Origin: Spirodela intermedia | Taxonomy: Eukaryota; Streptophyta; Magnoliopsida; Alismatales; Araceae | Reading direction: 5' to 3' | Length of the DNA stretch: 64,000 bases | Assembly (NCBI GenBank): GCA_902729315.2 | Contig: LR746272.1 | Coordinates: 8,272,827-8,336,826 of the forward strand | Shown: piece by piece, positions 59,201-64,000 of the stretch | How positions within the stretch are numbered: position 1 is the stretch's first letter | Layout: the number at the start of each line of letters is the position of its first letter | Program-made: the position numbers and the translations under genes | The notes under the pieces: generated by a model | Seen by the model: the letters and a program-made list of their open reading frames with translations, nothing else | Databases searched by the model: none | What the model was told of the DNA's origin: nothing

Positions 59201-62200
59201 CCTCCTACAATGAAGTACTCACATTGTTATCATTTTCTAGAGATAGGAAAGTTCTCATTCTTACTGCAGAGGCATATTTGCACTCGTAATTTCCTGCCCA
59301 AAAACTGTTCTCATAGGTAACCTTATGCGAAGTGATTTCTTTTAGATGTTCTAATATCTCTCTCGTAATGAGTAGCTACATCAGCTACATAGGTAGAGAC
59401 AGGATATTGTTATCTGCAATTTGGACATGTTTGAACTTGTTACGCAGGGATATACCTGGAACCCACAAATCCATCACAATTTTTCAGCTTTGTGCAACAT
59501 CCTGCTTTCCACTTCGCATTTTTCACTTAGGGTAAAAGATTATTCGTAAAATTTGACTTATCATTATTTAATTAAATTTTGATGCAATTGTAGACCAAGT
59601 TATACGGTCTATTTTAGAATGCATTTTTGGGTTTTTAAATAGCAGGAAGGATATAGTGGTTAGTTCCTAATTGTGAAATATCGTTGGAGTTGAGATATAC
59701 GGTTTCATACTCCTGATTTACAAAAAGACTAGCAAACTGCACGCTTTCTGACGAGGTTTCTTAATATCTTTTTAGTTTGATAACTTGTATCATGTGTTGA
59801 GATAGGGGATTGCTTTCTTATGCTAACTCGTCATGGGGCCTTGTTTCGCTGTTGCCTTATTAACCTAGATGGTTGTAAAGAGCCCTCTTTGGGGAACCAA
59901 GGATTAAGTACGGGGTGAATAGGTGGTACATTATAGGTATACCTCTATCTCAACGAGATCTTGAAATGTTCCATACTATCTGCGCTTAGTACCTTGATTT
60001 GTACACTCAGGGTGAAGACTTCTTTCCATTTGCAAAGGGCAAGCTTGAACTCCAATGCTTATTTCATATCTCAGAAATAAGGCAACTGCAAAGAGCCTGT
60101 GGCCAGTGGGATTCAGTTTTTCTCGTGTGTCCATCAAAGAGCCATATGAGCATTGACTGTGAGAATGAGTTAAGGGGAAGTTCAATTAAGTGACAGCTAA
60201 ACAGAATAAGGTTATTATGGTTTCAAAAAGAAATGCAAAAAAAAGAACAGTAGAAAAGTTATAATTTATAATATTTAAATTGAGTTTTAGTAATGTTTAC
60301 ATTTCCATTCCTGTGTACCCATCTACCTCACTGCGCCAAAGTTCGAAACCTGATCTTCCCCAGTTTTAGGGACAGCAGGGTGGGGTGGTGTCTGTGTCAA
60401 CTTGCTAATCTTCCTCGTGCTGCTGATGCTGACCCTAGTGGCAAATGGTGGGCTGCAGGTGGTTAGAAACTGGTTGGTATTGGATGATCAAAGAAGTAGT
60501 CTTTACATCTTCTTTCTCTTGCGGGTATGGGGGCTGCTGTTCACTGTTCTTCTACTGGTAAAGGCTTGACCCAGCCTGGAAACTTATTATCCAAAGAAAT
60601 CGGGCTATTTCTTCTTCGTCTGGTAGAGGAATCAATTTTGTGACGCTGCTGCTGCTGTTATGAGAGCTATCCTGCTGGAAACCATGGGAATAGAAATGCA
60701 GCAGAGATCGAAGGTGTACACTACCCGGAGCACGAGTATAACCTGATTCGTGTTTAGTCGCTGAATCCTCTTTTAGGCTGAAGTGTTCACATTTATCCTA
60801 AACGATAGCAGCTCTGAGCCTGTTGTTCCATTATTGATGGTGGCGCAGGCTCTGGTAGAGTTTATATTGTTGGCTTTCCTTTTCAGTGAGACAAAAAAAC
60901 CCCACCCCTCCCTAGAAAGGATCCAGAACCTCTTTTGAGCTCTGGATTGGCAATGTGCGATTTTTTTTCCCATTTTCTAAGTTGATATGACGTCAAGTGG
61001 ACTAAATTCCCACTTCACTTATTACCTAAAGCTTATGGATTGACTATAAAAAAAATTGTCTACTTAAAACATAAGCTAATTTAGAATCAGATTACAAATT
61101 TTCATTGCATTAGTTATGATTAAGAAAGCACACCAGTTGTTGACCCTCATTAAACAGAAAAAGCATGGCGAATCACTCAAGATACATTTCATTTTTACAG
61201 GTGCTTGACGTTATTTTCATTGTACAGTCAAATGCAAGCAAATTATTCACAAAACATCACAAATTCACCTACGCTTATTTTTTTTGATATTCGTTGACAG
61301 AAATCAGATGCCATAACGTCTGTTAGATCCTCTTCTGGAGCAACAAGAGACAATCATCTACAAGAATCTTCGATGACAAATTTATCAAGTCTTCCATTTG
61401 GAAACGGTGATGATAGGATGAGATGGATGGATAACGGTTCTTCAAGTAAACAGCAAGGTAAACAGCAAGGTACAATAATCATTGATCACAATAGGACAGA
61501 TAGCCATGAAGATCCTTTTCTACAAATTAACGTGGTGAAACATTATTTGTCAGATAACAAGGCAAACGGAAATACGAAAATATTTCCTGGTTCTCAGACA
61601 GGTGTTGATAATGCAGTAGCATCTCAGTTTTCATCTCCTTCTTCTAGATCAATCTCCCCAAGCAGGTGTCTCTATTTACTCTGTGGATTTTACCTCTTTC
61701 ATCTTTTAAATAATGTGCGATTCTTCATCTAAACTTTGTGTAATCCTGTATAGGCATCAAAAGGAAGGAGATTCTGCTTCAAGACTACATTCATTTGCCC
61801 ATGGACTCATGCAAATGACAGAAATTAACGTCTCCAGCAATCTGTTAAAGCAGGTAGTGCCTTATTGATCTGGCCACTAAACTCCCCCACAATGGAATTG
61901 TATGGCATGCTCCCTCTGAGAGCATACATTTCTGATTATGTCATTATTACTGCTAATGTCAAAAGTTTTTATTGGAGAACAATCCACTCTGTCGAGGGCA
62001 TATCATCATGTCTTGCATATGATGAGTTCATGCAGCCTTTGTGCCCCAAAGGCTATGCTGCTTGTAAACTGAGTAATACTATAATTGGCAGGATCTTATT
62101 GTCAAGGTCAAAGAGCATGAAGAAGAGATTTCGCAGCTAAGAAGACATCTTGCTGACTTTTCTATGAAGGTAAGTACATACACATTCATTTTATTACTAG

Positions 62201-63769
62201 AAGATTTCAGTTTATCATTTTGTGATGCAATCACATATGCCTTTGCCAAATGAACACTTGTACAGGAAGCGCAAATACGCAATGAAAAGTATGTGCTTGA
62301 AAAACGAATAGCTCACATGCGCTTGGTAGGCTATTTTCTGCATCTAACTTTTTTGGTGTAGAGAGTACAGATTTAATATATGATTTCTCAACAGGCTTTT
62401 GATCAGCAGCAGCAAGACTTAGTTGATGCTGCTTCGAAAGCTCTTTCCTACAGACAAGAGATAATTGAAGAAAATATTCGTCTCACATATGCTTTGCAAG
62501 TATGATTCGTTCCATAGTATAGATTTTTTTTCCAAATTTTTTATTTTCATATATACTCTTCTATTCATCCTTGACAAATCTATAACTTTCGTACTAACTC
62601 GCTCAAACTGTGTTGTTGATTTTATTGACTACCCCTTTTTGCTTGATTATTTTTCAGTCAAAATCTTGGCCCCTGATTTGGGTTTATTAGGCTGATTTAG
62701 GCTGATCCAACAGTTTGTGATTTCAATCCATTGAAAATGCTGCAAACTAAAATCGTTGTTCTATTTTATTCAGGCAGCACAGCAAGAGAAATCAACTTTT
62801 GTGTCATCTTTGATGCCTCTTCTGGCAGAATATAATTTCCAGCCATCTGTGCCCGATGCCATGGCAATTACCAGCAATCTGAAGGTCTGAAATTTCTTTC
62901 AGTCATGGAAGGGAATATTTATCCTCTTCGTCTCAAGGGTTGTCTTGCCAGTTCCTACTTTATCATTCCTCCTTTTGTTTGTGCGTCTGATTGAACTTGC
63001 TTACTTTAGTGTTGTATTGATTATTTCTTAAGCAGTTCTCAGTTGGTTACTCTACAACTGACTGAAACGGCTGGATCCAGCCGTCTGAAGCGGAGCATGC
63101 TTCAGCTATCTCTGTTTGGTTGGGTGACATGTCTTGTGATGCTGGATTTTAGAGTCTGTCGTAGATTTTATAGTTGAGAGTTTTGCATTCCATTGTTTAG
63201 GTTCACCTAGCAATTGGAAACATCGTTTTTTAGGCCCAGCATTGCTTACTCGAGGCTTGATATTAATGAGTGACCATCGCATGGATGCCAGAACCCAATT
63301 TCTTGGGCAGCCTCTCCACCTAATTTAAAGGAAGGCCACCAGCCAGTTCGTTCCTTGGCTCTGCCTTTGATGTTTGCAGTTCCACCCAATAAATCGAGGA
63401 TGTGTCTCTCCCAATCTCCTGTGTGTACAAATGATTACATGACTCTGCTTCTTCTCTTTGCCATTCCACCCAGTGAATGACTTACTTCTATATGTGCATT
63501 TTCCTGTCGGTTGTGATGATATTGCCTAAGGCCCAGCAAAAGTTAAGTAAACTGAATAATTTTTGGATTCTCTTTTGCTCAGGGATCTACTAGAATAAAT
63601 TGTTTGCTCTGTTGGCTTATTTGTCGTTTGAAAATTTAGGATACGTGTAAAATTACGAATGCTAGTCTTTTATGATCTATTTTATTGTCTATAAACCATC
63701 GACTTTACATATCTTTTATTCTTTCAGGTTTTGTTTAAACATCTGCAAGAGAAACTCCTCATCGCGGAG
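50284..63769 (+). CDS. Coiled-coil protein, 5' part only (9 exons in window, continues past the right edge)
   Basis: Exons found: 50284-50481, 57174-57236, 61301-61665, 61754-61853, 62092-62169, 62266-62325, 62395-62499, 62774-62884, 63728-63769. They join in phase to 374 codons with no stop. The start MGAYDSNKN is followed by DGLIQVIRAVEDAENQIKQQ, which continues in exon 2 as LEENNKLRDELKQKTCELEK, a heptad-type coiled coil. Exon 3 is Ser/Asn-rich. Exons 5-7 encode a second coiled coil (EEEISQLRRHLADFSMK, EAQIRNEKYVLEKRIAHMRL, AFDQQQQDLVDAASKALSYR, EENIRLTYALQ). Exon 8 has VSSLMPLLAEYNFQPSVPDA and exon 9 VLFKHLQEKLLIAE. From memory this pattern belongs to plant proteins with a C-terminal FHA domain (At2g45460 type), but that domain would lie outside the window, so this is unproven. 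Introns 1 (6.7 kb) and 2 (4.1 kb) contain antisense LINE remnants. The window ends exactly on a TTTCAG acceptor. Confidence 0.88.
50482..57173. other. Intron 1 (6.7 kb) of the coiled-coil gene
   Basis: The intron has a GTAAGA donor and a TTTTCTCAG acceptor. Its centre is occupied by a decayed antisense LINE (about 52540-55480). The flanks (50.5-52.4 kb and 55.5-57.2 kb) are AT-rich and without recognised genes, apart from a tRNA-like stretch near 52425-52497. Confidence 0.6.
52540..55480 (-). mobile_element. Degenerate L1-type LINE retrotransposon, antisense in intron 1
   Basis: Pieces of a plant LINE ORF2 occur in the expected order on the minus strand. EGDQNSKFFHAAIKDRR lies at about 55250-55320. 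Reverse transcriptase blocks FLALIPKK and FRLISLCSVCYKVIAKKMN lie at 54775-54969, and a palm motif LFAEDRIMF near 54360-54400, where the usual ADD is AED. The thumb and connection region KVDGWKAKFLRPGRGLTLVK lies at 53945-54352, a zinc-binding reverse-transcriptase tail (LSFFLWRLMKDTLP, C-C-C cluster) at 53138-53350, and a terminal RNase H (VKLNIDGASRGN, GGGGII) at about 52540-52990. Several frameshifts and stops separate them. I did not find the endonuclease domain, poly-A end or target duplications, so the ends are approximate. Confidence 0.85.
58655..58728. repeat. Short tandem duplication
   Basis: TGATTGCCAATGGTCTCTAT and CGGCAATCATC (from 58655) are repeated from 58696 as TGATTGCCAATTGTCCCTAC and CGGCAACCATC, i.e. 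two copies of about 32 bases offset by 41. Confidence 0.75.
58690..59180 (-). mobile_element. LINE reverse-transcriptase fragment, antisense in intron 2
   Basis: The minus strand encodes SQSWERRMAG, then KFLSNKWELAPCKTMLSNLL, IHYLSLFRTPKTVSKRFEAI and KDNRDLGIS. These correspond to the LINE block usually read as ...SWERRLAGWKAKFLS...SLPIYYLSLFKMP... and the following GGLGI motif. Stops and an insertion break the frame. Related debris may extend down to about 58080. Confidence 0.7.
62885..63727. other. Intron 8 of the coiled-coil gene
   Basis: This intron of about 840 bases is bounded by GTCTGA and TTCTTTCAG. It is T-rich with no recognised element. Confidence 0.6.
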
Positions 63770-64000
63770 GTATGAGGCTATTTTAAGGAACCTCGAACTG
63801 GAGTATCAGCATATATTTTGTTTCAGATCGTTTGAAATGACACAGGCCTTGCCTTGTCTACAAAAGACCGTCTGGATAGTTTAGACGCTGTATGGATCCT
63901 GGGTAGACCAGCCGCAAAATGTGATGAGAGAAATTAGTATCGGCAGTCTGTTCAAAACATATCAAATTTTATCCAATTTAAAGTTATCCAGGAATTTCAG

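Larger units (their letters stand above)
57237..61300. other. Intron 2 (4.1 kb) of the coiled-coil gene
   Basis: It holds a LINE fragment at about 58080-59180 and a short internal duplication at 58655-58728. The remaining sequence (59.2-61.3 kb) has no recognised gene. Confidence 0.55.

Noticed and set aside
59332-59535. A minus-strand VMDLWVPGISLRNKF-like peptide as more LINE sequence
   Set aside because: It resembles a LINE motif but lies in the wrong order relative to the neighbouring reverse-transcriptase fragment; it is too short to call.

Overview
This window is plant nuclear DNA. Coding exons are split by many short-to-long AT-rich introns with GT-AG (occasionally GC-AG) borders, and every recognisable protein belongs to a plant family: plastid DXR, PEX14, a DUF1645 protein, a CASP-like protein and a SIS3-type RING ligase. 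The DXR N-terminus is more like monocot DXR than eudicot DXR, so a non-grass monocot or another early-diverging angiosperm is my best guess; this is weak evidence. There are no bacterial, phage or CRISPR features.

Layout, left to right: (1) an intronless DUF1645 gene on the + strand (1102-1998). (2) A run of eight consecutive minus-strand genes: DXR (12 exons, 3703-8512); an AMSH2-like JAMM deubiquitinase with an N-terminal MIT-like segment (12 exons, 9251-12859); PEX14 (11 exons, 13618-21347); a plant-specific probable beta-barrel outer-membrane protein, OM47-like (14 exons, 22897-31956); a TPR kinesin-light-chain-related protein (2 exons, 32382-34509); an HT1/Raf-like protein kinase (3 exons, 36319-40352); a CASP-like 4A membrane protein (3 exons, 42484-43732); and a SIS3-like RING-H2 E3 ligase (10 exons, 44172-49286). 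(3) A divergent plus-strand coiled-coil gene starting at 50284 that runs off the right edge; its first two introns hold decayed antisense LINE retrotransposon copies.

I rebuilt each gene exon by exon from conserved protein blocks, splice borders and phase continuity. All eight complete multi-exon models close to a multiple of three with no internal stop. The genes are ordinary housekeeping or signalling loci: plastid isoprenoid synthesis, endosomal deubiquitination, peroxisome import, organelle outer membrane, microtubules, kinase signalling, membrane scaffold and ubiquitin ligation. They do not form an operon-like system, and I see no candidate for a new multi-gene system.

The unusual content is at the RNA-processing and structural level: several GC-AG introns in two neighbouring genes, a textbook U12-type intron in the SIS3-like gene, two independent tandem duplications that copy an exon edge into an intron (PEX14 and the OM47-like gene), a 67-nt intron whose retention extends the reading frame (KLCR), a perfect 18-bp inverted repeat in DXR intron 1, duplicated blocks ending in long GA tracts beside the kinase gene, and GGCCCA/TGGGCC-rich flanks at most genes.
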